Below, in pieces: positions 17,979-26,138 of a stretch of DNA of 64,000 nt. Position 1 is the stretch's first letter. Each line of letters begins with the position of its first letter. Source of the DNA: Mesorhizobium sp. RMAD-H1 (GTDB lineage: Bacteria; Pseudomonadota; Alphaproteobacteria; Rhizobiales; Rhizobiaceae). The stretch spans positions 303,086-367,085 of the forward strand of contig NZ_JACHWN010000006.1 of NCBI RefSeq assembly GCF_014191375.1, given 5' to 3'. Position numbers and translations under genes: made by a program. The notes beneath the pieces are model-generated. The model searched no databases and was not told where the DNA came from. It worked only from the letters and a program-made list of their open reading frames with translations.

Positions 17979-19193
17979 ATGACCCAGCGCTTCGACGACG
18001 CCCGCATCCTGATGTACAGCCACGACACGTTCGGGCTCGGTCATCTGCGTCGCTGCCGCACCATCGCCCATTCGCTGGTGGAGGATTTCCGCGGGCTACA
18101 GGTCCTTATCATCTCCGGCGCCACGATTGCCGGCGCCTTTGACTACCGGGCTCGTGTCGATTTCGTCAAAACCCCGAGCGTCATCAAGCTCCGGAACGGC
18201 GAATACACCTCCATGGAACGTCATATCGACCTGAACGAAACCCTGAGGATGCGCCAGGCGATCATCCGCCGCACCGCCGAGACCTTCCAGCCCGACATCT
18301 TTATCGTCGACAAGGAGCCGCTTGGCCTGCGCGGCGAGATCGAGGACACGCTCTCCTATCTGAAAGCACGCGGCACCACGCTGGTTCTCGGCCTGCGCGA
18401 GGTGATGGATGCGCCAGACCTCCTGGAGGCGGAGTGGCGCAAGAACGATGTCATGCGCAAGATCGGCCTGTTCTACGACATGATCTGGACCTATGGCCCG
18501 CCCGATTTCTACGATCCGCTGGTCGGCCTGGACGTGCCGCCCACCATTCGGGCCAGGATGAAATTTGTCGGTTTCCTGCAGCGGCGCCTGTCGCATGCGG
18601 AATTGCCCGGTCACAGGCCGGAGGGCGACTATATCCTCGTCACCACCGGCGGGGGCGGCGACGGCGCCGACCTCATCCACGACGTCATCCACGCCTATCA
18701 GCAGGATCCTACGCTCAAGCATAAGGCGCTGATCGTGCTCGGCCCCTATATGCCCGCCCGCAAGCGGCAGAAGCTGATAGCCAAGAGCGCCGGCATACCC
18801 TTCATCAAGATGATCGAGTTCGACAGCCATATGGAAGAACTGATCGCCGGTGCGCGCGCGGTGGTGGCGATGGGCGGCTACAACACCTATTGCGAGATCC
18901 TGTCCTTCGACAAGCCGGCGCTGATCGTGCCGCGCATCCGGCCGCGCCAGGAGCAGCTGATCCGCGCCCGCCGCGCCGCCGAGCTGGGCCTGGTGCAGAT
19001 GCTCCTGCCCGAGGAAGCCGAGGACGCGCTGCGCTTTGCCGCCGAGCTCAAGGCCTTGCCAAGCCGTCCCCGGCCCTCGCAAAGCGCTCCCGATCTCCGT
19101 CTGGAGGGGCTCGTCCATATCTCCGAGATCGTTGGCGACTGGCTCGAGCAGCGTTCGGTCCGCCATCTCGCTCTCGTTGAGGGCAGGAGCTGA
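17979..19193 (+). CDS. MurG-like (GT28-type) glycosyltransferase
   Basis: The 404-residue protein has a two-Rossmann GT-B layout. The N-terminal domain starts ILMYSHDTFGLGHLRRCRTIAHSL (glycine-rich, acceptor side). The C-terminal domain begins near residue 215 with ILVTTGGGGDG and has a nucleotide-sugar site around VVAMGGYNTYCEILSFDKPALIVPRIRPRQEQL. This arrangement resembles MurG and related transferases that use UDP-sugars. It opens a same-strand run of three glycosyltransferase genes, with the next start four bases after its stop. It is probably cytoplasmic or membrane-associated and helps assemble a cell-surface glycan. Confidence 0.85.
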   Translation: MTQRFDDARILMYSHDTFGLGHLRRCRTIAHSLVEDFRGLQVLIISGATIAGAFDYRARVDFVKTPSVIKLRNGEYTSMERHIDLNETLRMRQAIIRRTAETFQPDIFIVDKEPLGLRGEIEDTLSYLKARGTTLVLGLREVMDAPDLLEAEWRKNDVMRKIGLFYDMIWTYGPPDFYDPLVGLDVPPTIRARMKFVGFLQRRLSHAELPGHRPEGDYILVTTGGGGDGADLIHDVIHAYQQDPTLKHKALIVLGPYMPARKRQKLIAKSAGIPFIKMIEFDSHMEELIAGARAVVAMGGYNTYCEILSFDKPALIVPRIRPRQEQLIRARRAAELGLVQMLLPEEAEDALRFAAELKALPSRPRPSQSAPDLRLEGLVHISEIVGDWLEQRSVRHLALVEGRS

Positions 19194-19197
19194 ACCC

Positions 19198-20445
19198 ATG
19201 CCTTCCCACAGGAAGATCGTGGTGGTCCTGAAGGGCTATCCACGCCTGTCCGAGACCTTCATCGCGCAGGAACTGCTCGGGCTGGAGCGCGCCGGGATCG
19301 AACTCGTCATCGTCGCACTCAGGCGGCCCACCGACGGCAAACGCCATCCCGTGCACGACGAGATCAGGGCATCCGTTCACTATCTGCCGGAATATCTGCA
19401 TGAGGAGCCGCTGCGGGTGTTCCGGTCGCTGCTGGCCGGCCTGCCCCGGATAGGCTTCCCGCGCGCATTCGGCGCCTTTCTCGCCGATCTGCGCCGCGAT
19501 CCGACGCGCAATCGTATCCGCCGCTTCGGCCAGGCGCTCGTACTGGCCGCGGAATGGCCCGCTGGCGCCAGCTGGCTGCACGCCCATTTCGCCCATACGC
19601 CGGCCTCCGTCACCCGCTATACCAGCCTTTTGCGCGACCTGCCCTGGACCTGTTCGGCCCATGCCAAGGACATCTGGACCTCGGCGGACTGGGATTTGGC
19701 GGACAAGCTTTCCTCCGCCCGCTGGACGGTGACCTGCACCAGGACCGGCTTTCAGCATCTCAAGAGCCTGGCGAACGGCAGTTCCCGCGTGCATCTAAGC
19801 TATCACGGGCTGGATCTCACGCGGTTCGCAGACTTCGCAGGGACGCGCCCGCCACGCGACGGCTTGTCGCCCGACGATCCCGTCACCATCCTCAGCGTCG
19901 GCCGCGCGGTGGAAAAGAAAGGTTTCGACACGCTGCTGCAGGCACTCGCCCTCCTGCCCCCCGAACTGGCGTGGCGCCTCGAGCATGTCGGCGGCGGCGA
20001 CCATCTCGACCGGCTGAAAGCACTGGCCGAAAAGCTCGGCATCGCGCCGCGCGTCACGTGGAGAGGAGCGCTCGCCCAGGAAGAGGTGCTCCGGCTCTAT
20101 CGGCAGGCGGATATATTTACGCTCGCCTGCCGCATCGCTTCGGACGGCGACAGGGATGGTCTGCCCAATGTGCTGGTGGAAGCGGCAAGCCAGCGACTGC
20201 CTTGTGTATCGACCAATGTCTCAGGCGTCCCCGAACTCCTGACGGATGGCGAAACAGGCCTGCTCGTCCCGCCTGATGATCCCAAAGCGCTCTCATTTGC
20301 GCTCGAAAGGGCAATCCGCGATCCCGCCTTGCGCGTCCGCCTCGGCGATGCCGCCGAGCGGCGCGTCCGTGATCATTTTGATCACCGGTCGAGCATCGGC
20401 CAGCTGAAGGGCCTGTTCGAGCGGGAATGGCAGACAGCGACATGA
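19198..20445 (+). CDS. GT4-family glycosyltransferase
   Basis: The 415-residue protein has an N-terminal domain with VVVLKGYPRLSETFIAQELLGLERAG, as in colanic-acid and exopolysaccharide transferases. A glycosyltransferase group 1 C-terminal domain follows: ILSVGRAVEKKGFDTLLQAL, and the donor-binding GDRDGLPNVLVEAASQRLPCVSTNVSGVPELLTDGETGLLVPPDD region. The ATG at 19198 lies four bases after the previous stop; the longer frame overlaps it and is shadow. Its end overlaps the next gene by four bases. It should add a sugar to a lipid-linked or polysaccharide acceptor in the cytoplasm. Confidence 0.9.
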   Translation: MPSHRKIVVVLKGYPRLSETFIAQELLGLERAGIELVIVALRRPTDGKRHPVHDEIRASVHYLPEYLHEEPLRVFRSLLAGLPRIGFPRAFGAFLADLRRDPTRNRIRRFGQALVLAAEWPAGASWLHAHFAHTPASVTRYTSLLRDLPWTCSAHAKDIWTSADWDLADKLSSARWTVTCTRTGFQHLKSLANGSSRVHLSYHGLDLTRFADFAGTRPPRDGLSPDDPVTILSVGRAVEKKGFDTLLQALALLPPELAWRLEHVGGGDHLDRLKALAEKLGIAPRVTWRGALAQEEVLRLYRQADIFTLACRIASDGDRDGLPNVLVEAASQRLPCVSTNVSGVPELLTDGETGLLVPPDDPKALSFALERAIRDPALRVRLGDAAERRVRDHFDHRSSIGQLKGLFEREWQTAT

Positions 20446-21593
20446 TGCAGCCGCGCATTTTCTTCTACGTCCAGCACCTGCTCGGCATCGGGCACCTTGC
20501 CCGCGCCAGCCGTATCGCCACGGCACTCGCCGCCGATGGCTTCGACGTGACGGTCGTCACGGGCGGCACGCCCGTGCCAGGCTTTCCGGGACCGGGCATA
20601 CGGACCGTGAACTTGCCGCCCGTCGTCACATCCGACGAGAGCTTTTCCGGCCTGGCAGACATCGAGGGAAATCCCGTCGATGACACCTTCAGGGAAATGC
20701 GCTGCCGGATGCTCATCGAGGCATTCCGGAGCTGCAGGCCCGACATTGTCATTCTGGAGGCCTTCCCATTCGGTCGCCGCCAGATGCGTTTTGAGCTTCT
20801 CCCCCTGCTCGATGCCATCGGCGGCATGTCGCCGAAGCCATTCGTCGTCGCCTCCATACGCGACATCCTCCAGGAGCGGACGAAGCCCGGGCGAAGCGAG
20901 GAGACGGTCGACCTCGTCAATCGACATTTCGACCTGGTGATGGTACATGGCGATCCCGCCTTCGTAACGCTCGGCGAGACATTTCCGCTCGCCCGCGAGA
21001 TCGAGGCAAAGATCGCCTATACCGGCCTGGTCGCTGCACCCCGACCAGCACCCGCTTCGCAGCATTTCGACGTGTTGATTTCCGTCGGCGGTGGTGCGGC
21101 CGGACGAAATCTCGTCGAATCGGCGGTCGCGGGCGCGCGGAACGCGCCGGACGGCCAGACATGGGGCCTGATAACCGGCCCCAATTTTCCGAAAGACGCC
21201 TTCGAAACGGTTCTCGGCGAGACGCCGCCGCATCTCTCGATCTTCAGGTTCCGCCAGGATTTCGCAAGCCTTCTGACCGGCGCGCGACTTTCCGTCTCGC
21301 AGGCGGGCTACAATACGGTTTGCGATATCCTGCGTGCCGGATGCCGCTCGCTGCTTGTCCCCTTCGCGGCGGGCGGCGAAACCGAGCAGACGCGCCGCGC
21401 CCTAGGCCTTCAAAGGCTGGGGCTGGCGCGTGTGCTGAACAAGGAGGAGCTGAACGCGGCGACGCTGGCGGCGGCGATCCACTCCGCCTTGGCAAGCAAA
21501 CGGAAGGTGCACCACCTCGATCTTAATGGCGCGCCGGGCACGGGACGCATCCTTCGTGAGCGCCTGGGCCTCAAACAGTCCCTATCAGCATGA
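20442..21593 (+). CDS. MurG-like (GT28-type) glycosyltransferase, second copy
   Basis: The 383-residue protein is a second GT-B protein of the 17979 type: N-terminal FFYVQHLLGIGHLARASRIA with a G-x-G-H motif, a central VLISVGGGAAGRNLVESAV segment and a C-terminal LSVSQAGYNTVCDILRAGCRSLLVPF donor site. The first ATG at 20442 gives an ATGA overlap with the upstream stop. It is probably not an allele of the first copy because overall sequence differs substantially. The 3' end overlaps the convergent methyltransferase gene by 23 bases. Confidence 0.85.
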   Translation: MMQPRIFFYVQHLLGIGHLARASRIATALAADGFDVTVVTGGTPVPGFPGPGIRTVNLPPVVTSDESFSGLADIEGNPVDDTFREMRCRMLIEAFRSCRPDIVILEAFPFGRRQMRFELLPLLDAIGGMSPKPFVVASIRDILQERTKPGRSEETVDLVNRHFDLVMVHGDPAFVTLGETFPLAREIEAKIAYTGLVAAPRPAPASQHFDVLISVGGGAAGRNLVESAVAGARNAPDGQTWGLITGPNFPKDAFETVLGETPPHLSIFRFRQDFASLLTGARLSVSQAGYNTVCDILRAGCRSLLVPFAAGGETEQTRRALGLQRLGLARVLNKEELNAATLAAAIHSALASKRKVHHLDLNGAPGTGRILRERLGLKQSLSA

Positions 21594-22266
21594 AGCGGGT
21601 GTAGTTCTTCGTCGGCAGCGCGCCGGAAAACCGCACCTCCCGCAGCCCTGCCATTTCTTCGAACGCTTCGAGCGAAGCCACGCAATTGATGTGTGTCGGC
21701 TCACTGAAATAGTCGTTGGATTGCAGAAGCACCAGCGTTCCGCCGGGCAGTTTGTCGAGCCAGCCCCGCACATCCGCAATGTGCTCGCAGCTTGAATTGA
21801 TCACCAGATCCGGCCGGGCAGCGGCGTAGTCGAGCGCATACATATCGCTCGTCCGCGCCTGGAAGCGCTCTCCCGCCGCGCGGTTCAGTGTCTCGGCGAT
21901 TTCCGCCACATGCGGGTCGATATCGATGCTCTCGATTATGCCGATCTCGAAGCGGTGGTCTTCGAGGAGCATCGCCGGCAGCACGCCGTACCAGCCGCCC
22001 AGCACCCATATGCGCCCGAACCGGCCGCCGCAGCTCTCGAAAAGCTTTTCCCTCGCCCACATCTTGCAGGCGACCTGCTTGTGATTGAAAGCATTGGCGA
22101 TTTCAGCCTTGGGATGGCGGGCGATGACCCGGGCGAGCCCCTCGATCAGCGGGCTCGCCGTGTAGGCAGCGATCCCCCTCGCCAGATCGTAGGCGTGTTC
22201 ATGCCAGTCCGTGGGCTGTCTGTCTGTCCGGGTAGCGTCCATCATATCCATGTTGTATGTTGGCAT
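21571..22266 (-). CDS. Putative class I SAM-dependent methyltransferase
   Basis: The product has about 231 residues. A methyltransferase-like Rossmann core is suggested by RIWVLGGWYGVLPAMLLEDHRFEI (motif I region, near residue 87), IIESIDIDPHVAEIAETLN, then DYAAARPDLVINSSCEHI. It could modify a sugar or a lipid intermediate of the glycan island. The start is uncertain: GTG at 22278, ATG at 22266 or ATG at 22251 are all possible. It overlaps the end of the GT28-type gene tail-to-tail and diverges from the gene at 22314, the only leftward gene in the first half of the island. The substrate is unknown. Confidence 0.65.
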   Translation of the reverse strand: MPTYNMDMMDATRTDRQPTDWHEHAYDLARGIAAYTASPLIEGLARVIARHPKAEIANAFNHKQVACKMWAREKLFESCGGRFGRIWVLGGWYGVLPAMLLEDHRFEIGIIESIDIDPHVAEIAETLNRAAGERFQARTSDMYALDYAAARPDLVINSSCEHIADVRGWLDKLPGGTLVLLQSNDYFSEPTHINCVASLEAFEEMAGLREVRFSGALPTKNYTRFMLIGTV

Positions 22267-22313
22267 ATCGAACGGCACAACAAAATCTCATCAGTCGAAA
22301 AGTAAATTTCCGC

Positions 22314-22892
22314 ATGGATTTGAATATCTACGAAGATTCTTCGCTGCTGGCTGATGGCAAGGACCTGCCGCATCTCTCGGGTCCGGCCGCATCCATCCGT
22401 CAGGTTCTGGCCGCCCATTTCGTGCGCGATTGTCCGCATATCGTGGAGATCGGCGGGCATATCAGACCGGTCACCGGATATCTGACCCATAAGCCGCTTT
22501 CCGTTCTCTCCGTCGACCCGAAAACGCCTGCCTATGAGGCCGCCGAACTCAACGGTCATCCCTGCCGGGTACGCCATATCCCGAGGAAATTCCAGGAAGT
22601 CGATTACGATTATGCTCCCGGCAGCTACGGGCTGGTCCTCATCGGCTATTCGCTGAAGCCCCTCGGCAGCCGCGAGCCGCTCGGGCAATTGCTGTTCTCG
22701 CTCATCGACAATGCCCGCGTGGTGGTGATCGAATATCCGCCGGAGCTCGACCGCGCATCCTCGCAGGTTCCCGCCATCGTCAGCCGGCCGAACCTGAAGG
22801 TCCATTGCAGCATCGGGCTGACGCTCGATGATGAGGCGATCGCCGGGTCGCCCTTCGCAAAGAGGCGCTTTTACGTCCTGCATCCCCGCTGA
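22314..22892 (+). CDS. Methyltransferase-like protein of the glycan island, function unknown
   Basis: The 192-residue protein has a possible Rossmann start (FVRDCPHIVEIGGHIRPVTGYL, then VLSVDPKTPAYEAAEL), which echoes motifs I and II of class I methyltransferases. The glycine-rich loop is poor, and the later part (YGLVLIGYSLKPLGSREPLGQLL) shows no catalytic motif. The ATG at 22314 is chosen over the upstream GTG/ATG options because the upstream extension overlaps the divergent gene. It sits 17 bases before the ABC-like gene and so is probably in its operon. It may be a non-catalytic partner of the methyltransferase at 21571-22266. Confidence 0.5.
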   Translation: MDLNIYEDSSLLADGKDLPHLSGPAASIRQVLAAHFVRDCPHIVEIGGHIRPVTGYLTHKPLSVLSVDPKTPAYEAAELNGHPCRVRHIPRKFQEVDYDYAPGSYGLVLIGYSLKPLGSREPLGQLLFSLIDNARVVVIEYPPELDRASSQVPAIVSRPNLKVHCSIGLTLDDEAIAGSPFAKRRFYVLHPR

Positions 22893-22909
22893 ACGGCCGG
22901 CGATCGCCA

Positions 22910-25624
22910 ATGGAACCAAGCCTCGCCCGCTATATCTGGACGCATACCAAGAGGCACCAACTCTGGATCGTCGTCATCGTCGCCCTGTCGATGATCCCCT
23001 ATTTCATGTCGTTCGACCTGCCCAAGCTGATCGTCAACGGGCCGATCCAGGGCGAAGGGTTCGAGGCGCCCGGCGCGACGCAGCCTTTCATGGCGTTGAG
23101 CCCTTACCTGCCCTTCATCGGCGAGGTTCACATCTTCTCCGGCTTCCAGCTCACCCGCGAGGGCATGCTGATCGCCCTCAGCATGGTCTTCCTGCTGCTC
23201 GTCATCATCAACGGCCTGTTCAAATTCTATATCAATACCTACAAGGGTCGTCTCGGCGAGCGGATGCTGCGGCGCATCCGCTTCGAGCTCGTCGACCGCG
23301 TGCTGCGGTTTCCGCCGCAATATTTCAAGCGCGTGAAATCGGCCGAGGTGGCGAGCCTCGTCAAGGATGAGGTGGAGCCGCTCGGCGGCTTCATCGGAGA
23401 CGCCTTCGTACAGCCCGCCCTGCTTGGCGGCCAGGCACTCACCGCCCTGCTCTTCATCATGGTGCAGAATTTCTGGCTCGGCATGATGGCGGCCGCCATC
23501 GTAAGCGTGCAGATCCTGCTGATCCCGAGGATGCGCAGAAGGCTATTGCGACTCGGGCGTGAACGGCAGATCACCGCGCGGGCGCTCTCCGGCAGGATCG
23601 GCGAGATCGTCGACGGCATCGGCACCGTGCATGTGCACGATACCTCCAATTACGAGCGCGCCGACATCGCCACCCGGCTCGGACGCATCTTCAAGATCCG
23701 CTACGATCTCTATCAGTGGAAGTTCATGGTAAAGTTCCTGAACAATCTGCTGGCCCAGGTGACGCCGTTCCTGTTCTACCTGATCGGCGGCTATCTGGTT
23801 CTGCGCGGGCGCCTCGACGTCGGTCAGCTCGTCGCCGTCATCACCGCCTACAAGGATCTGCCCGGGCCGATGAAGGAGCTGATCGACTGGGACCAGGCGC
23901 GCCAGGACGTGCAGGTCAAATATGCGCAGGTCGTCGAGCAGTTCAGTGCCGAGGACCTGGTCGACCCCGAGATCCAGGCCCTCAGGCCCGGTCCGGTCGG
24001 CGTGCTGGGCGGCCCGCTTGCCGCCACCAACCTCTCCCTTGCCGATGACGGTGGCGCGACATTGGTTGAGCGGGCCTCCTTCGAGATACAGCCCGGCGAG
24101 ACCGTCGCCATCGTCAGCACGACTGCCGGCGGCGCCGAGGCCGTGGCGGAGGCCATCGCCCGTTTGAACAGGCCGGAAGGCGGCAGGGTGACGGTGGGCG
24201 GCGCCGACCTGCTCGACCTGCCGGAGGCGGTGACTGGCCGGCGCATGGCCTATGCCTCGTCGGACGTCTTCCTCTTTCACGGCAGCCTGCGCGACAATCT
24301 TCTCTATGGATTGAAGCATGCGCCGCTACGGCCGACCGCCTATGAGGGAGCCGCGGCCGAGCAGCGCCGCTGGAATATCGAGGAAGCTCGCAAGGCCGGC
24401 AATCCGGATTTCGATCTCGGCAGCGACTGGATCGATTACGAGTCGGCCGGCGTCACCGGTCCGCAGGATCTCTTTGCCGCGATCCGCCACGTGCTCCAAG
24501 CGGTGGTGCTGTCGCAGGACATACTGGATCTCGGCCTGCGCTCGCCCATCGAGCCGACGCGCCACAGGGCGCTCATCGACCGGGTGCTGGACTTGCGCGG
24601 CGCGCTGCGCGACCGGCTGGAAGAGGAAGGTTTGAGCGAGCTGGTGGTGCCGTTCGAACCCGGCAGCTACAACAAGGAAGCAACCATCGGCGAAAACCTG
24701 CTTTTCGGCGTTGCCGTCGGTCCGGCGCTCGCCGACAAGGCGCTGGCCGCCAACCCCTATTTTGCCTCGGTCCTGCAGCAGGCCGGGCTCGACCGGACGC
24801 TCTATGAAATGGGGCTGGAGATCGCCGAGCAGGCCCTCGAACTCTTCGCCGACCTGCCGCCAAACCATCCCTTCTTCCAGCAGCTCGCCTTCATGACGCC
24901 CGAGGAGATCCCTGCCTACGAAACGCTGCTGCAGAAGCTGACCAACAGGCCCTATGAGAGCGTTTCGCCGGCCGACCGTGCCATGATCGTGGCGCTGAGC
25001 TTCGCCTATATCGAGCCGCGCCATCGTTTCGGCCTGTTAAGCGAGGAGCTGATGAAGCGGGTCGTCGAGGCACGCCGTCGCTTCTACGAAGGCCTGCCGC
25101 ACGAACTCAGCGGGCAGATCGAGCGCTACGACCCGATGAGCTACATCACTGCAGCAAGCGTCATGGACAACATCCTGTTCGGACGCATCGGCCATAACCA
25201 CCCCGACGGGCCGGAGCGCATCCGCGCCATCGTCACCGAAATCCTGGAGACGCTCGGCCTGCATGATGAGGTTCTGGATGTCGGGCTGGATTTCAACGTC
25301 GGGGCCGGAGGCCGACGCCTTACCGGCGGGCAGCGCCAGAAGGTCGATGTCGCCAGGGCGCTGCTCAAGCGCGCCGATTACATCGTCTTCAACCGGCCGC
25401 TCGCGGCGCTCGACCAACGCGCCCAGGGCCAGATCCTGCGCAATGTACTGGAGGAGGCTAGGCGCGGCGGCCGTTCGCCGGCCATCATCTGGGTGTTGTC
25501 AAACCCGGCCATGGCGGCGATGTTCGACCGCGTCATCGTGTTCAACGGAGGCCGGCTGGTGGAGGACGGACCGCACGAGACGCTTCTGGCGAGAAATGGT
25601 ATCTTCAGGGAACTGCTTTCATAG
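22910..25624 (+). CDS. ABC-exporter-like protein with degenerate, interrupted nucleotide-binding domain
   Basis: The 904-residue protein has a six-helix exporter-type membrane domain (about residues 15-325) and one nucleotide-binding domain from about 370. All key catalytic positions are changed. The Walker A site reads VSTTAGGAE (403-411, no Lys), the Q-loop lacks Gln (AYASSDVFLF, 447-456), Walker B reads YIVFNRP (824-830) instead of the acidic pair, and the H-loop has Asn (VLSNP, 862-866). The signature LTGGQRQK (804) and D-loop AALD remain. About 330 residues of extra helical sequence separate Q-loop and signature. A 26-base gap leads to the cyclic-nucleotide-binding gene. It may be a pseudo-ATPase, a scaffold or a regulated channel. 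Confidence 0.85.
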   Translation: MEPSLARYIWTHTKRHQLWIVVIVALSMIPYFMSFDLPKLIVNGPIQGEGFEAPGATQPFMALSPYLPFIGEVHIFSGFQLTREGMLIALSMVFLLLVIINGLFKFYINTYKGRLGERMLRRIRFELVDRVLRFPPQYFKRVKSAEVASLVKDEVEPLGGFIGDAFVQPALLGGQALTALLFIMVQNFWLGMMAAAIVSVQILLIPRMRRRLLRLGRERQITARALSGRIGEIVDGIGTVHVHDTSNYERADIATRLGRIFKIRYDLYQWKFMVKFLNNLLAQVTPFLFYLIGGYLVLRGRLDVGQLVAVITAYKDLPGPMKELIDWDQARQDVQVKYAQVVEQFSAEDLVDPEIQALRPGPVGVLGGPLAATNLSLADDGGATLVERASFEIQPGETVAIVSTTAGGAEAVAEAIARLNRPEGGRVTVGGADLLDLPEAVTGRRMAYASSDVFLFHGSLRDNLLYGLKHAPLRPTAYEGAAAEQRRWNIEEARKAGNPDFDLGSDWIDYESAGVTGPQDLFAAIRHVLQAVVLSQDILDLGLRSPIEPTRHRALIDRVLDLRGALRDRLEEEGLSELVVPFEPGSYNKEATIGENLLFGVAVGPALADKALAANPYFASVLQQAGLDRTLYEMGLEIAEQALELFADLPPNHPFFQQLAFMTPEEIPAYETLLQKLTNRPYESVSPADRAMIVALSFAYIEPRHRFGLLSEELMKRVVEARRRFYEGLPHELSGQIERYDPMSYITAASVMDNILFGRIGHNHPDGPERIRAIVTEILETLGLHDEVLDVGLDFNVGAGGRRLTGGQRQKVDVARALLKRADYIVFNRPLAALDQRAQGQILRNVLEEARRGGRSPAIIWVLSNPAMAAMFDRVIVFNGGRLVEDGPHETLLARNGIFRELLS

Positions 25625-25650
25625 CAGACGAATTTGGGAAAGGTCGCGAC

Positions 25651-26103
25651 GTGCTTCTCAAAGACGAAGTCGGAATGCTGCAGCGAATACCCCTGTTCTC
25701 CGGCGTCGAGCCGGCGAAGCTCAAACTTCTCGCCTTCACCTCCGACCGCGTCAGCTATGGCCCAGGCCAGATCCTCTTCAGACAGGGTGATGAAGGCGAC
25801 GCAGCTTACGTCATCCTGTCGGGCACGGCGGACATCCTGGTCGAATCGGAAAGCGGCCCGATCAAGATCGCCGAAGCCGAACCCAATTCCATTGTCGGCG
25901 AAATCTCGATCTTGTGTGATGTCTCGCGGACCGCAACGGTGCGGGCGAGCGGACCTCTCGAGGTGCTGCGTATTCGCAAGGATCATTTCCTGCGCCTGCT
26001 CAGGGAATTCCCCGAGATAACAATCGAGATCCTGCGCGTATTGGCCGACCGGCTGAGCCACACGACGGCGGAACTGATCGACGCGCGAAACGGCACCGGT
26101 TAG
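25651..26103 (+). CDS. Stand-alone cyclic-nucleotide-binding protein
   Basis: The 150-residue protein is a single cNMP-binding domain. The phosphate-binding cassette is complete: G83-E84, then I-S-I-L and R93 in SRTATVRA. The Thr after the Arg resembles protein kinase G more than protein kinase A. No DNA-binding HTH or enzyme domain is attached, so it probably acts by touching another protein. The start is a GTG with upstream GGGAAAGG, 26 bases behind the ABC-like gene. Close linkage suggests it regulates that transporter-like protein. Confidence 0.9.
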   Translation: MLLKDEVGMLQRIPLFSGVEPAKLKLLAFTSDRVSYGPGQILFRQGDEGDAAYVILSGTADILVESESGPIKIAEAEPNSIVGEISILCDVSRTATVRASGPLEVLRIRKDHFLRLLREFPEITIEILRVLADRLSHTTAELIDARNGTG

Positions 26104-26138
26104 GGCGCTCGCAATCCATCACGGCAAAAGGGGGCAGG

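Noticed and set aside
18096..19199. A 367-codon leftward ORF opposite the first GT28-type gene
   Set aside because: Composition is Asp/Val/Gly-rich shadow-like, and the rightward frame has a complete glycosyltransferase layout.
22910..25624. The ABC-like gene as a decaying pseudogene
   Set aside because: The frame is intact over 904 codons, the signature and D-loop are conserved and codon use matches the neighbours; loss of function is limited to catalytic positions.
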